Below are positions 36,306-45,856 of a DNA stretch of 64,000 nucleotides, piece after piece; the first letter of the stretch is position 1, and each line of letters opens with the position of its first letter. The DNA is from Tomocerus qinae. Its lineage: Eukaryota; Arthropoda; Collembola; Entomobryomorpha; Tomoceridae. The DNA is taken from contig CM034546.1 in the NCBI GenBank assembly GCA_020055645.1, positions 140,141,875-140,205,874 of the forward strand, read 5' to 3'. The notes below the pieces were generated by a model. That model searched no databases. It was not told the DNA's origin and saw only the letters and a program-made list of their open reading frames with translations. A program made the position numbers and the translations under genes.

Positions 36306-36932
36306 CCCTATCGTAATTTCCGCGAATCCTGGCCCCCTTAAAAAGCCAGATACTGCAAAGGTATTTTGACTTGCAATTTCTGGTGCTCATTCTTGACTTT
36401 GTAACGAATAATTTATCTAAATACAACTTCGGACGTATACACTCTAGTTCGGCGGTAGAGACCTCCAAAGTAAGGGTAGTTTAACCCGTAAGGCATAGGG
36501 GTTAAACAAATAGTACCATTTTACCATATGACTGCAAAGGAATATCCGCATGAAAGTTGGCACACAGTAGGCATAATATGAGCAGAACATATTGTGCAAG
36601 TTAGAGCGGACGTATAGGTCTAAATCTTAAGAAATTGTAATTTTAATAAAAATACTTCGCTTTAAAGTATCACTTTGCATGACTTTTGCCTATAGCTGAC
36701 TTCATATAGCTGATAAAATGACAAAGTCACTGCTCACATGTTACTATGGATGAGCTTGTCAATTGTTTGGGACATAAATCCAACCGCATTTATTAACTAA
36801 TGTACTATTTTTTACCGTGATGATTCTTATGCGATTAAATATTGAATCGACTCAACGAAACCTTTACTGTTGATTGAAACCTCAGCAAAAAAGGTATAGA
36901 TCATCGATCTGTTGAGTCTGTCAAAGTGAAAG
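36306..36932. other. Upstream region of the transposase gene
   Basis: No coding content recognised. It must hold the promoter and leader exon of the transposase gene at 37,044, since a donor site lies at 36,933. No clear terminal inverted repeat for that transposon was found here, nor a match to the 109-bp array downstream. Confidence 0.4.
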
Positions 36933-37040
36933 GTAAGTTTAGACGAGTTAATCAACTTAAAGTAACCTACAACAGGATAATTATGGTAATGATTACAAAA
37001 TAATACTTTTCATTGATATTATTATTCATTCATATTATAG
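36933..37040 (+). other. Probable leader intron of the transposase gene
   Basis: AAAG is followed by the strong donor GTAAGT at 36,933, and an AT-rich tract ends in the acceptor TTCATATTATAG at 37,040, three bases before the start codon. The 108-bp size is typical of insect introns. Splicing is inferred from the motifs only. Confidence 0.55.
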
Positions 37041-37043
37041 ATA

Positions 37044-39218
37044 ATGCCTAACCACAATTGTGGAATTTGCCAACGGAGAATTTCTAGCTCCGCAAAGAAA
37101 AACAAGATTAGACCTATATGGGAACTAGCAAAGCAGTTAGGAATAGCGAAAGGAAAAATGCTTCTTGAGGAGGATAAGGAGAAGTACATATGTAACACAT
37201 GTAGAACACCCTTAGTTTTCAATACTGCCCCTTCTGCTAATATTGACACGTTAGATGAAAGCTCGAATGATGAAGTAGCGATGTCAGTAGATGATGAAAT
37301 GTTCTCGTTTTCCCAGCCGTACACTGAAGAATCTCAAGCTTCATTAACAATGAATTCTGTTAGCCAATCGTTTATCAGTGAATCAAGTCAGTTCACTCAA
37401 GCATCGAGCCAAGGCATTTCCGAAATTACCAATTCTTCAACAGTTAGACATAATTCGATGTTTGGTCTGGAATCATGTACTAAATCAGAGAAAGCTTGTT
37501 TTATCTGCAGAAACAAGTCAGGCCGGTCTAAGATACCTAAACCAGCTATTATAGATGCCTTCATTAAAAGAAAGATAATCATTCCAGAGAAAAATCGTTG
37601 CTGTCCTGATCACATTGAGAGAAGTGGCTATTTTAAGGTAGAAGTTTTAGAAAAACTTGAGGCCCAAAAAAACTATACGGAAATGACAAATAATGAGATG
37701 CCTCAGTTTTTGTTAAATGTGGCCGACACTGCATGTAAAAACTCGGAGAAACCGACTTTAAGCTTTAGTGACCAAACAGATTTTACTTCTGAAGAATTTG
37801 AAACTCTGTTGGGGGTCTCTGAGGACAATTTCAATAAACTTTACAGCATCTGCTGTCCTCATCTTCATGAAAGTATAAATCGATGTCCTAGGAATGCCCT
37901 TGCTGTCTTTTTAATGAAGATGAGACTTAATTTGTCTCAAAATGTACTAGCATTGCTGTTCGGCTTCTCATCACAGGCTCGAGTATCAGAATGCATTGAC
38001 AGAATTCTGGATATACTAACGAAATATTTTGTTCCTCTTCACTTGGGTTATGATCATATTTCTAGAGAAGAACTTCATGCCAAACATCAATCCAGATTTG
38101 TTCACACTTTGTCAGGAGCAGATGATAAAACCATATTGGCCGTTTTGGATGGTACTTACCTTTACATTAACAAGCCCTCTGATTTCATTCAACAAAGAAG
38201 AACTTACTCCATGCAAAAAAGTAGAAAATTAGTAAAGCCGATGATGATCGTCGCTCCGGACGGTTATATTATTGAAGTAGAAGGCTGCTACTTTGCCGAT
38301 CATTATAATAATGATGCTGGCATCCTAAATCATATGTTAAAGAAGACTGGGGGGATATTGTCTTTCAACAAAGGAGACTACTTTGTCTTGGATCGTGGAT
38401 TCAGAGATTCCATTGAGCCCTTAGAACAAATGACAATAAATGTATTGATGCCACGATTCTTAAAACCTGGACAAAAGCAATTTACTGTGGAAGAAGCAAA
38501 CAGTACGAGACTAGTGACAATGATAAGATGGGTTGTTGAAGCAGTGAATGGTAGGATTAAAAACAAATTCAAATTCTTTGAAAATACAATTTCTCCGTCA
38601 TATCTGCCTAAGATAAACGATTTCTTCAAAGTTGCCTGTGCAATAATCAACTGCTTTTCGCCCCCAATTGCTGATTACAAAGTAGAGAATCAATGGATTG
38701 CCGAGGAAGCTATAACAAGAAGCTTAGAATCAAATGAACTAATGGACTACGTGGAATCTTCAGGTATTGAAAACAAAAGAGTTCTGTGGAAAGAAGCAAC
38801 AGCGGATTCGCTTACAAGTTTTCCGAAAGTTGACACTGAGGATATGAAGAGATTGACACTTCGAAGTTACCAATCAAGACTAGCTATTAAGTATATCCGG
38901 CAGCATTTGGACAAAGATTCCATTTACACAATGTATATACATGAAGACGAGGATACACTATTGAGGGGTAAAATCGAATCCAGGTTTCAAAAAGGGCGTA
39001 GCCATCAATTGTGGATCCGGTTCGACAAAACACAAAACGGTAGTGCAGGAATACTTGGATATTATTGCAAATGCAAATCAGGAGCAAGAGTAGTGTCAAT
39101 GTGTGCACATATCACGTCAGTGGTATGGTTCCTTGGGTCATGTCGCTATAATATCGAAAATATGCCATATCTGGTAGCATCCATTTTAGATGCAGCAGAT
39201 TCTGAAGAAGAAAGTTAA
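37044..39218 (+). CDS. DDE_Tnp_4-type transposase with C-terminal SWIM finger, 724 aa
   Basis: The only intact large gene. Order of parts: an N-terminal C-x2-C...C-x2-C finger (residues 7-55: CGICQRR, CNTCR); an acidic, serine-rich linker (60-150); a second Cys/His cluster (CFIC at about 153, CCPDH at about 190); a helix-turn-helix domain of the HTH_Tnp_4 kind (about 245-340: FTSEEFETLLGVSEDNF, LLFGFSSQARVSECIDRIL); the DDE nuclease with D369 (VLDGTYLYI), D450 (FVLDRGFRD) and E499 (WVVEAVNGR); and a SWIM zinc finger, C675, C677, C687, H689 (CKCKSGARVV, MCAHITS). The catalytic triad is complete. DDE_Tnp_4 proteins cut and paste PIF/Harbinger-, ISL2EU- and IS5-like transposons; the SWIM finger is a DNA- or protein-binding module. 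The start codon follows a probable intron acceptor by three bases and is the first ATG of the frame. Superfamily assignment beyond DDE_Tnp_4 is not certain, and a domesticated host gene is possible. Confidence 0.88.
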   Translation: MPNHNCGICQRRISSSAKKNKIRPIWELAKQLGIAKGKMLLEEDKEKYICNTCRTPLVFNTAPSANIDTLDESSNDEVAMSVDDEMFSFSQPYTEESQASLTMNSVSQSFISESSQFTQASSQGISEITNSSTVRHNSMFGLESCTKSEKACFICRNKSGRSKIPKPAIIDAFIKRKIIIPEKNRCCPDHIERSGYFKVEVLEKLEAQKNYTEMTNNEMPQFLLNVADTACKNSEKPTLSFSDQTDFTSEEFETLLGVSEDNFNKLYSICCPHLHESINRCPRNALAVFLMKMRLNLSQNVLALLFGFSSQARVSECIDRILDILTKYFVPLHLGYDHISREELHAKHQSRFVHTLSGADDKTILAVLDGTYLYINKPSDFIQQRRTYSMQKSRKLVKPMMIVAPDGYIIEVEGCYFADHYNNDAGILNHMLKKTGGILSFNKGDYFVLDRGFRDSIEPLEQMTINVLMPRFLKPGQKQFTVEEANSTRLVTMIRWVVEAVNGRIKNKFKFFENTISPSYLPKINDFFKVACAIINCFSPPIADYKVENQWIAEEAITRSLESNELMDYVESSGIENKRVLWKEATADSLTSFPKVDTEDMKRLTLRSYQSRLAIKYIRQHLDKDSIYTMYIHEDEDTLLRGKIESRFQKGRSHQLWIRFDKTQNGSAGILGYYCKCKSGARVVSMCAHITSVVWFLGSCRYNIENMPYLVASILDAADSEEES

Positions 39219-39278
39219 AGTCTTGGATATATATTAATACTTGTAAAACATATAGTCAATCAACTAGTTTGTGATTTC

Positions 39279-39284
39279 AATAAA
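39279..39284 (+). terminator. Polyadenylation signal of the transposase gene
   Basis: AATAAA lies 61 bases after the TAA-type stop of the 724-aa frame, in the correct strand, followed by a T-rich stretch. Short 3' untranslated regions like this are common in transposon genes. Confidence 0.55.
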
Positions 39285-39336
39285 GATCTTCTAATAGTTA
39301 AATAGGTAAATGTTAATTGACTAGGGAGAAAGTTAA

Positions 39337-40550
39337 TCACCCTGAAGCACACTACAGCACATTACAGCAGCGTGTCAGAGCACTGAAAACTACTGAAAAC
39401 TGGCCAGGGGTCATTCATATATTGTGTAATAGCTAAAAAATAATATATCTCCACCCTGATGCATAGTACATAACTGTAGCATGTCAGAGCACTGAAAACT
39501 ATTGAAAACTGACTAAGGGTCATTCATATATTGTGTAATAGCTAAAAAATAATATATCTTCACCCTGATGCATAGTACATAACTGTAGCATGTCAGAGCA
39601 CTGAAAACTATTGAAAACTGACTAAGGGTCATTCATATATTGTGTAATAGCTAAAAAATAATATATCTCCACCCTGATGCATAGTACATAACTGTAGCAT
39701 GTCAGAGCACTGAAAACTGTTGAAAACTGACTAAGGGTCATTCATATATTGTGTAATAGCTAAAAAATAATATATCTTCACCCTGATGCATAGTACATAA
39801 CTGTAGCATGTCAGAGCACTGAAAACTATTGAAAACTGACTAAGGGTCATTCATATATTGTGTAATAGCTAAAAAAAATAATATATCATCACCCTGAAGC
39901 ATAGTACATTACTGTAGCATGTCAGAGCACTGAAAACTATTGAAAACTGACTAAAGGTCATTCATATATTGTGTAATAGCTAAAAAATAATATATCTCCA
40001 CCCTAATGCATAGTACATAACTGTAGCATGTCAGAGCACTGAAAACTATTGAAAACTGACTAAGGGTCATTCATATATTGTGTAATAGCTAAAAAATAAT
40101 ATATCTCCACCCTGATGCATAGTACATAACTGTAGCATGTCAGAGCACTGAAAACTGTTGAAAACTGACTAAGGGTCATTCATATATTGTGTAATAGCTA
40201 AAAAAAATATATCTTCACCCTGATGCATAGTACATAACTGTAGCATGTCAGAGCACTGAAAACTATTGAAAACTGACTAAGGGTCATTCATATATTGTGT
40301 AATAGCTAAAAAATAATATATCTCCACCCTGATGCATAGTACATAACTGTAGCATGTCAGAGCACTGAAAACTATTGAAAACTGACTAAGGGTCATTCAT
40401 ATATTGTGTAATAGCTAAAAAATAATATTTCTCCACCCTGATGCATAGTACATAACTGTAGCATGTCAGAGCACTGAAAACTATTGAAATATGGTTAGGG
40501 GTCATTCATATATTGTTTGTTTCATAAAATACTGTTTCCGTATCAGCATG
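39337..40550. repeat. 109-bp tandem array
   Basis: Eleven units can be registered on GTCAGAGCACTGAAAACT, at 39,374, 39,483, 39,592, 39,701, 39,810, 39,921, 40,030, 40,139, 40,247, 40,356 and 40,465. Spacings are 109 bp except for single 111- and 108-bp steps caused by the A-run in AGCTAAAAAATAATATATC. Middle units are nearly identical; the first and last are diverged. It starts about 120 bp after the transposase stop codon and has no coding capacity. Confidence 0.92.
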
Positions 40551-40558
40551 CATAGTAC

Positions 40559-40824
40559 CACAGTAGTTTGATCCCCATGGCTATTTCCCCACATACAGTA
40601 ATGTAATACTCAAAATAACAAAAATTTTGTATCCAAGTTGGAGAAGCCAATGGCATTAGCAATTTGGGTGTAGATTCTGCAAATTTCTGTTGCTATTGAC
40701 TCCATGTGTTGGACAGCCACCTAAGATCCCATTCAAAAATCGAAACTTGGGTGAAATTTTTTTGTTATTTTGGGTATTGCATTAATGTATGTAGAGGGGT
40801 AGCCATGGGGATCAAGCTACTGTG
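40559..40824. mobile_element. hAT-like MITE inside the 109-bp array
   Basis: The 266-bp element begins CACAGTAGTTTGATCCCCAT and ends with the mirror of CACAGTAGCTTGATCCCCAT; inverted similarity continues inward about 65 bp (CAAAATAACAAAAATTT against AAATTTTTTTGTTATTTTG). It is flanked by CATAGTAC (40,551-40,558) and TATAGTAC (40,825-40,832), an 8-bp target duplication with one change. The target is the GCATAGTACAT part of the 109-bp unit. Confidence 0.82.
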
Positions 40825-40832
40825 TATAGTAC

Positions 40833-41225
40833 ATCACTTTTATGAGTCAGAGCACTGAAAACTGGCAAGGGGTCATTTATATATTGTTTATTTCAAAAAA
40901 CCACTGTTTCAGTACCAACATACATAGTACATCACTTTTGTGTCAGAGCACTTAAAACTATTGAAAACTGGCTAGGGGTGATTTATATATTGTATATTTC
41001 AAAAAAAAATTTTCGGTACCAACTTGCATAGTAGGGTAGTGAAATATTATTTTTTTAACTATTACACAATATATAAATGACCCCTAACCAGTTTTTAATA
41101 GCTTTCAGTGCTTTGACACGATGCTGTAATGTACTGTGCAGCAGGGTGGTGAAACATTATTTTTTATCTATTACACAATATATGAATGACCCCTAACCAT
41201 ATTTCAATATTTTTCAGTTTCCTCT
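40833..41225. repeat. Diverged 109-bp units, reversing orientation near 41,035
   Basis: Two diverged forward units (GTCAGAGCACTGAAAACTGGC at about 40,847 and GTCAGAGCACTTAAAACT at about 40,943) are followed, after GGTACCAACTTGCATAGTA, by two reversed units: CTATTACACAATATATAAATGACCCC and again at about 41,168. The array thus has inverted ends, like subterminal repeats of a DNA transposon or a foldback structure. Confidence 0.75.
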
Positions 41226-41390
41226 GGCCAGCTAACCTCTCTGACTCTCGTCAAGACTAAGATTATTATAGAAAATCCCTATATTACTTTAATTTAACCA
41301 GTCAGATTTCAATCAGTCATTCCGTAACTGGCCATACACAAGTCGCTGCAGTAGTTCATAAATCATAATCACACTTCTATCAGGGTTAGA

Positions 41391-41948
41391 CTATCTTTTA
41401 GTACATTTAACTATTATTTTATACCATGCCTTGATGATATTATGCTGAGGGCATAATGCATGGTTACTCCTAACCCGGAGTCTCAAAATAATCTGAAAGT
41501 TGACCTTAGTACAACCGAGGTACGGCCATGAGTAACTATGGCGTGTAATGTCAAGTGACAACTGTGTCACATTTTTATTTTCCACACTGAGAGATGGGGC
41601 CAGGCCAGGATGGGTCAATTTCCATGACCTCAGGTTGCCCGGGGGCCAGAAACGTGTTTAAATCCGATAGGGTTTTTTATTGTTTTTCTCAGAACTTTCA
41701 TTAGCCCCTCTTTTTAGTGCTATAAAGCAGATTTTCGCATACCGCGACTCTTCCATGCTAATAAGCTTTAACAGAAATACGATCAACCTTTTTGCCACTG
41801 ATACCCATACCTTATTTCTACCCGTTTCTAGTCTTACGACAGCCTTTGGAACAGTGAATTTAACTCCCAAAATTCTGCGTAAAAATTTTGTTTGACTTAT
41901 ATCTAACTTTTCCAGATACTCTAAACCCCATATATGACAGCAGTACAT
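41391..41948 (-). pseudogene. LINE ORF2 C-terminus and 3' region
   Basis: From 41,948 the frame reads YCCHIWGLEYLEKLDISQTK and FLRRILGVKFTVPKAVVRLE, the post-polymerase region in which the copied strand is held, ending at 41,658. A second frame (41,618-41,391) has NFQIILRLRVRSNHALCPQH, which might be the degraded terminal finger. Below that no tail was recognised. Confidence 0.65.
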
Positions 41949-42868
41949 TAATGTAGAGAGAGCGATTGAGTCAAAGAGACTTTTGAGGCAACTGAAGACA
42001 TTCTTCCTTTATGTATTAATGAACAAACTCCGTTTTGGGCAATTGTTGAAATCTTTTTGAAGTACTGAAGCGCTTTAGCAAATTGGCCAGAAAAGGCGAA
42101 GGGGACTCCTAAGTAGACGTACTCGTTTACGATTTCTAGAGTCTTGCCGTTGAAAGAGAACTTCAGATCTTTCTCTAGTTTTCCACCCCGTCGGAATACT
42201 ACAATTTTCGTTTTTTTGATGTTGACTTCTAGCTTTAGTTCCTCAAAATATTTCTCTAATGTGCTAATTTTTCTTTGAAGGCTCTGCTCTTTATCCGATA
42301 CCACAATTGTATCGTCGGCGTAGAGTAGGATATGTAACATGAAGTTACTGTTAATAGGCACGCCCCTCCACCCCTTCGATCTCAGCTTCTCCTCAATGTC
42401 ATGAACATATAAACTAAATAGTAGGGGCGACATGCAACATCCTTGCATTAGGCCTTCGGTTATGTCTATGTGTGCAGATAGCTTATCCGGTAGTCGAACT
42501 TGTGTTGTAGCATTACTGCAGATCTTCTGAAATATCCGTATTATTTTCCCTGATATTCCAAGCTCAAACAAGCGTGGCCAGAGCAGACTATGGCTGATAC
42601 TCGGGAATGCTCTCGCAAAATCTATGAATAGCGCGTACACTTTTTTGGAATGTCTTGTTCCGAGTTGTATAGCACTATTAAGGGTAAAAACTTGATCTTC
42701 GCAGCTTCTTCCTTTCCTAAAGCCTCCTTGTGCCTCTGGGAGGGCTCCCGTGATGTCCGCCCAGCTCATCAGTCGGTTGCAAATTATCTTTGTGAACAGC
42801 TTTTAAATGCAATTGAGGAGGGCTATTGGCCTGTAGTTTACTGGATCCTCTGGGTCCCCTTTTTTGTG
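41948..42868 (-). pseudogene. LINE reverse transcriptase core (YADD)
   Basis: After a short frame gap (42,868-42,770, where ITVMxHKKGDPEDPVNYRPI-type sequence is broken), a 273-residue frame runs 42,769-41,948. It contains QGGFRKGRSCEDQVFTLNSA, YALFIDFARAFPSISHSLLW (motif A with Asp), EGLMQGCCMSPLLFSLYVHD (motif B) and LLYADDTIVVSDK with the catalytic YADD, then KTKIVVFRRGG and NEYVYLGVPF. All polymerase catalytic residues are present, but flanking frameshifts prevent a full product. It copies LINE RNA into DNA at the nick. Confidence 0.88.
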
Positions 42869-43573
42869 TCACATCACTGTAATGGATTCTGACCAGTCTT
42901 TAGGTGGTTCCTCGGAGTCCAATATTTTATTGAATATGATCAGAAGCTTTTCGATGCATTGTTCCGGCAACCCTTTAATAAATTCATTTCCAATTTGATC
43001 AGGTCCAGGTGCTTTGTTATTAGGTAATTGCTTTATTGTGTTATGTAGCTCTTCCAGTGTTATTGCTGATGTGAGAATTGGATGACCAGCGTCGATAAAC
43101 TCTGTTTTGTCTTCTGTTCTACTAGGCAGTACTTTTTTATGGAAATCTATCCATTCCTTTTCATTAACCGTATTTTGTTGAGTGGGAGTTTTCCTGAAGA
43201 CATTTACTGCTTTCCAAAATTCCGGTTTGTTGATCGATTCAAGTTTTATGTACTCTGATTTCGCACTAACATATTTTTCCCTCTCTTCATGTGTCCAGTT
43301 ATTCTTTTTGGCATTAGCGTTCAACTTACGACATTTCCATAGATATTTTTTGCACTGTGAATCAAACCAGGGAGCATCTTTAATTTGTTTTCTTCTGCGT
43401 TGCATTTTTGAGTTATTTGCTGCCGTTATAATTGATTGTTTGAGTGACTCGTAATCCGTAATATCCGCTCTTTTGTCCAGCAACTCTCTTTCGTATTGCT
43501 CTCGCCGGCCCGGCTTCCAACTCAGACCGCTCTCTCTCCATATGTTTATGCCAGGGTTATTACCAAAATACAC
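42869..43573 (-). pseudogene. LINE ORF2 linker and start of reverse transcriptase
   Basis: A 234-residue frame from 43,573. It holds the region between endonuclease and polymerase (APWFDSQCKKYLWKCRKLNA, KPEFWKAVNVFRKTPTQ), then the first reverse transcriptase motif: ITLEELHNTIKQLPNNKAPG, PDQIGNEFIKGLP and PPKDWSESITVM. KAPGPD is the hallmark of RT motif 0/1 in LINEs. A frameshift just before 42,869 separates it from the next part. Confidence 0.82.
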
Positions 43574-43737
43574 CTTTATGGGAAAGTGACAGGATTCTAA
43601 AACATTCAGAACTTTAAATTCAATAAACCCTTCAGCTGCTTTATCATTATATAAAATATTTTCCCATTGTTTTTGATGAACGTGAAGTCCCCTTTGGGGT
43701 CTCCTTGGGATCTACCGTTAGCGATTACAAAGCTATG
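43574..43737 (-). pseudogene. LINE endonuclease, C-terminal part
   Basis: The - strand reads NHSFVIANGRSQGDPKGDFT followed by FIKNNGKIFY, the NGRxxGDxxGxFTF motif near the end of APE-type endonucleases. A frame change near 43,640 leads towards IEFKVLNVLESCHFPIKVYF, which joins the reverse transcriptase region. The catalytic SDH motif is replaced by SCHFP, as seen in some related elements, or has decayed. Confidence 0.65.
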
Positions 43738-43793
43738 GTTAGGGTAGGTTAGGTAACCTAACCTAACCTAACCTAACCTAACCTTGTCCGATC
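43738..43793. repeat. Inverted telomere-type tract, (TTAGG)n then (CCTAA)n
   Basis: GGTTAGGGTAGGTTAGGT is followed directly by AACCTAACCTAACCTAACC, so TTAGG and CCTAA units meet head to head and could fold back. It sits exactly where the LINE endonuclease is interrupted. Confidence 0.8.
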
Positions 43794-43800
43794 TCTAGAT

Positions 43801-44231
43801 ATTCTGGTTTGTGTTCCAATTTTGCAATAAGTATTCTCAGTGTCAATGTCATACTGATGTAGATATACTACCCCTACAATCACATCTGATTTTGAGATTA
43901 AACATTTTACCTTACATAATATCCAGGCATCCGACATATCTATTATTTCTACCAATTTCACATAATCTGTATTTAGCAACAAACATAAACCTCCTATTGC
44001 TCTGCCTTTCGCTGAGATCTTTTTTGCTTTTTGACTAATTAATTTAAATTTGCTTAAATAACTGGGCAAAATTATCGAATCGGTTACCCAGGTTTCGCAT
44101 AAACCAATAACATGCGTTTTGGAAAATTCGATTTTTTCGTCACTATTTAAGTAATTTAGTTTTTTAATACCTTCTAAATTCCATGTAAGAAAGTTAAAGT
44201 TAATATTTACACCACCAGCAAGCAATTCCAT
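43801..44231 (-). pseudogene. LINE endonuclease, N-terminal part
   Basis: From 44,231 the frame begins MELLAGGVNINFNFLTWNLE and carries HVIGLCETWVTDSIILPSYL and KGRAIGGLCLLLN, matching the EEP (APE-like) endonuclease: the Asn of the first strand, the Glu of the ETW motif and the GGxxxL loop. The fold breaks off after DVIVGVVYLHQYDIDTEN at a (CCTAA)n tract, and the middle of the domain is missing. APE-type endonucleases nick the target to prime reverse transcription. Confidence 0.75.
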
Positions 44232-44249
44232 CTTCTTGGACCCGAGTTC

Positions 44250-44937
44250 TCAGGATGTTCGGGGACGCTTTTTTGATATTGATCCGTCAGAGTTAACCTC
44301 GAGTACATCTGCCACTTTATCGTTCTCCCGAATTATTAGTGTTGATCCGCTGATCCCGTAGACGATTCCAGGGCGAATTTTCTTGATCTCGGCTGCCTTT
44401 TTTCTTAATTCTGCTTGTTTTTGCCTTATTTCCGGTGCCAGGTCCTCATCGATGTAGATTGCGGACCCTTTCAGTTTATTTCTGTTCCTCAGTATTAGCT
44501 GCTCGTCGATAAACCGTACCAGTGTTACCAACATCGGTCTGCTGATGCCAGGGCTCGGTTTTTTCATTCGGTAGATTTTGTCAATAAGGATTTTCCCAAG
44601 ATTAAGTTTTTTCGTAACTTCTTCAAACGCCGGTGCACAGTTGCTCTAGTGATTCATTTTCCACCTCAGGCACACCTCTTATCACGATGTTTTTTTCTCT
44701 AAACGAATCTTCGATCTTCTCCAGTGATTTTTTATTGGCCTCGATAGATAATTGTAGATTGCTTTTTAGCGATTCTTCGATATTGTCGATTTTGTCAGAT
44801 AGCCGAATTTCCATTGCCAGCAGCAGTGATTTTATGTCGTCCCCTTCGCTTTTGTTGGAGATCGACATAGTGCCAGTTTTAGATTTTTTGACGGGAGGGC
44901 TTTTCGTTTTTGTGGTTTCCAGTCCAATACCGACCAT
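44250..44937 (-). pseudogene. LINE ORF1 (coiled coil and RNA-binding region), frameshifted
   Basis: Starting at 44,937 the frame begins MVGIGLETTKTKSP and runs into a coiled coil (IRLSDKIDNIEESLKSNLQ, EANKKSLEKIEDSFREKN) and then NIVIRGVPEVENESLEQL, the start of an L1-ORF1-like RNA-binding fold. A frameshift near 44,620 moves the rest to another frame: KLNLGKILIDKIYRMKKPSP, RPMLVTLVRFIDEQLILRNR and IYIDEDLAPEIRQKQAELRK, ending SKKRPRTS at 44,250. Trimeric ORF1 proteins of this kind coat LINE RNA. The coding order and the frame immediately upstream of the endonuclease support membership in the same element. Confidence 0.7.
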
Positions 44938-45124
44938 TTGTAAATCCTAATTAGTGTAAATTTTGAAATCAATTATGAAATTTTGGGAGTTAAACAAAGC
45001 AGGTGTGTACGTTTGAACTTCCCGCGCGTTCCCTATTAAGCTAACATATTCCAGCCTTAATTAACGTAGGAGGGTTCTCTCAGCTACTTATAAATTAAAA
45101 GCTGACTATAGGTTAACTAATGTT

Positions 45125-45376
45125 TTTTTAAACCCAGACTTATCCAAACATAAGGTCGCTGATAAAAAAGCTGAAAGGGACATACGCATTGCTCAAAATA
45201 ATAGTGCTGTGTCTAACTCTAAGGGTACCCTAGATTGTGTAGATAACAATATGAATAAGGATATTATTAATAATGATCTTTTAGAACAATCAACTTCAAA
45301 AGCAAATACACACACAATTACAAATAATGTTACTGTGCGTAAAAAATCGAACCTTTTTCAGAGCTCACATTAAAGT
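45125..45376 (+). pseudogene. Open fragment, possibly LINE ORF1
   Basis: Without an ATG, an 83-codon frame reads VFLNPDLSKHKVADKKAERD and later NNDLLEQSTSKANTHTITNN, ending at a TAA near 45,374. NPDLSK followed by a basic helix resembles the start of the RNA-binding part of some LINE ORF1 proteins. The similarity is weak. It could also be random open sequence. Confidence 0.3.
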
Positions 45377-45554
45377 AAGGGCAATTAAATATAAAATATC
45401 CCTATTATCTTATATCATATGATCAACAAAGAACATTAAATTTCGACATTTTAACTTTTTTGAACGCTAAAACAAATTGTGTTCTAATACTTAAGGATGA
45501 AATTATTCCATTTTTACCGATTTTAGCTCATTTAAGTATATTTAAGTACTAGCC

Positions 45555-45735
45555 ACTGGCTATTGGATAAAATGGTAGTGGATAAAATGGTTTTGTCCAG
45601 GTTAAAATGACTTTTGACCAGTGGACAAAATGAAAACACATGTAAATTTGACTATGGCCATTTTAGCCACTATCCATTTTATCCGGATAAAATAGCCTCC
45701 TGGCTGGCTAAAATGTAAAAAAGCCGGATAAAATA
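45555..45735. repeat. Cluster of GGATAAAATGG-type motifs
   Basis: GGATAAAATGG, GTGGATAAAATGG, TGGACAAAATG, CATTTTATCCGGATAAAATA and CCGGATAAAATAAAA occur in both orientations within 180 bp. The arrangement suggests an old MITE or a scrambled inverted repeat, but no matching ends were found. A similar vocabulary (TTTTGTCC, ATTTTATCC) occurs in the MITE at 62,564. Confidence 0.45.
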
Positions 45736-45779
45736 AAACACTGACTGCCATCACCAGTGGAAATAAAACTGACTCTTTT

Positions 45780-45804
45780 TTAGGTTAGGTTAGGTTAGGT
45801 TAGA
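45780..45804 (+). repeat. Short (TTAGG)n tract
   Basis: Four to five copies of the arthropod telomere unit, in the TTAGG orientation, follow a T-run. Too short to be a telomere. Confidence 0.8.
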
Positions 45805-45856
45805 CATTTAGTTATACATCTAGTTAGTTATACATCTATTTTTAAAACAATTAAAA

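Larger units (their letters stand above)
41391..44990 (-). mobile_element. LINE (non-LTR retrotransposon), nearly full-length but broken
   Basis: On the - strand, ORF1, an endonuclease and a reverse transcriptase follow in the normal order, with a 3' region below 41,650. Several frameshifts and a (CCTAA)n-filled deletion in the endonuclease disable it. The clade is not certain; the endonuclease plus YADD reverse transcriptase and the coiled-coil ORF1 fit an APE-type LINE. No target duplication or poly-A tail was identified. Confidence 0.85.

Noticed and set aside
37022..37324. A 100-codon frame on the - strand.
   Set aside because: It is antisense to the intact transposase gene and has no motif.
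39337..41225. LTR pair of a retrotransposon.
   Set aside because: The copies are adjacent 109-bp tandem units with an inverted end, not two separated direct repeats.
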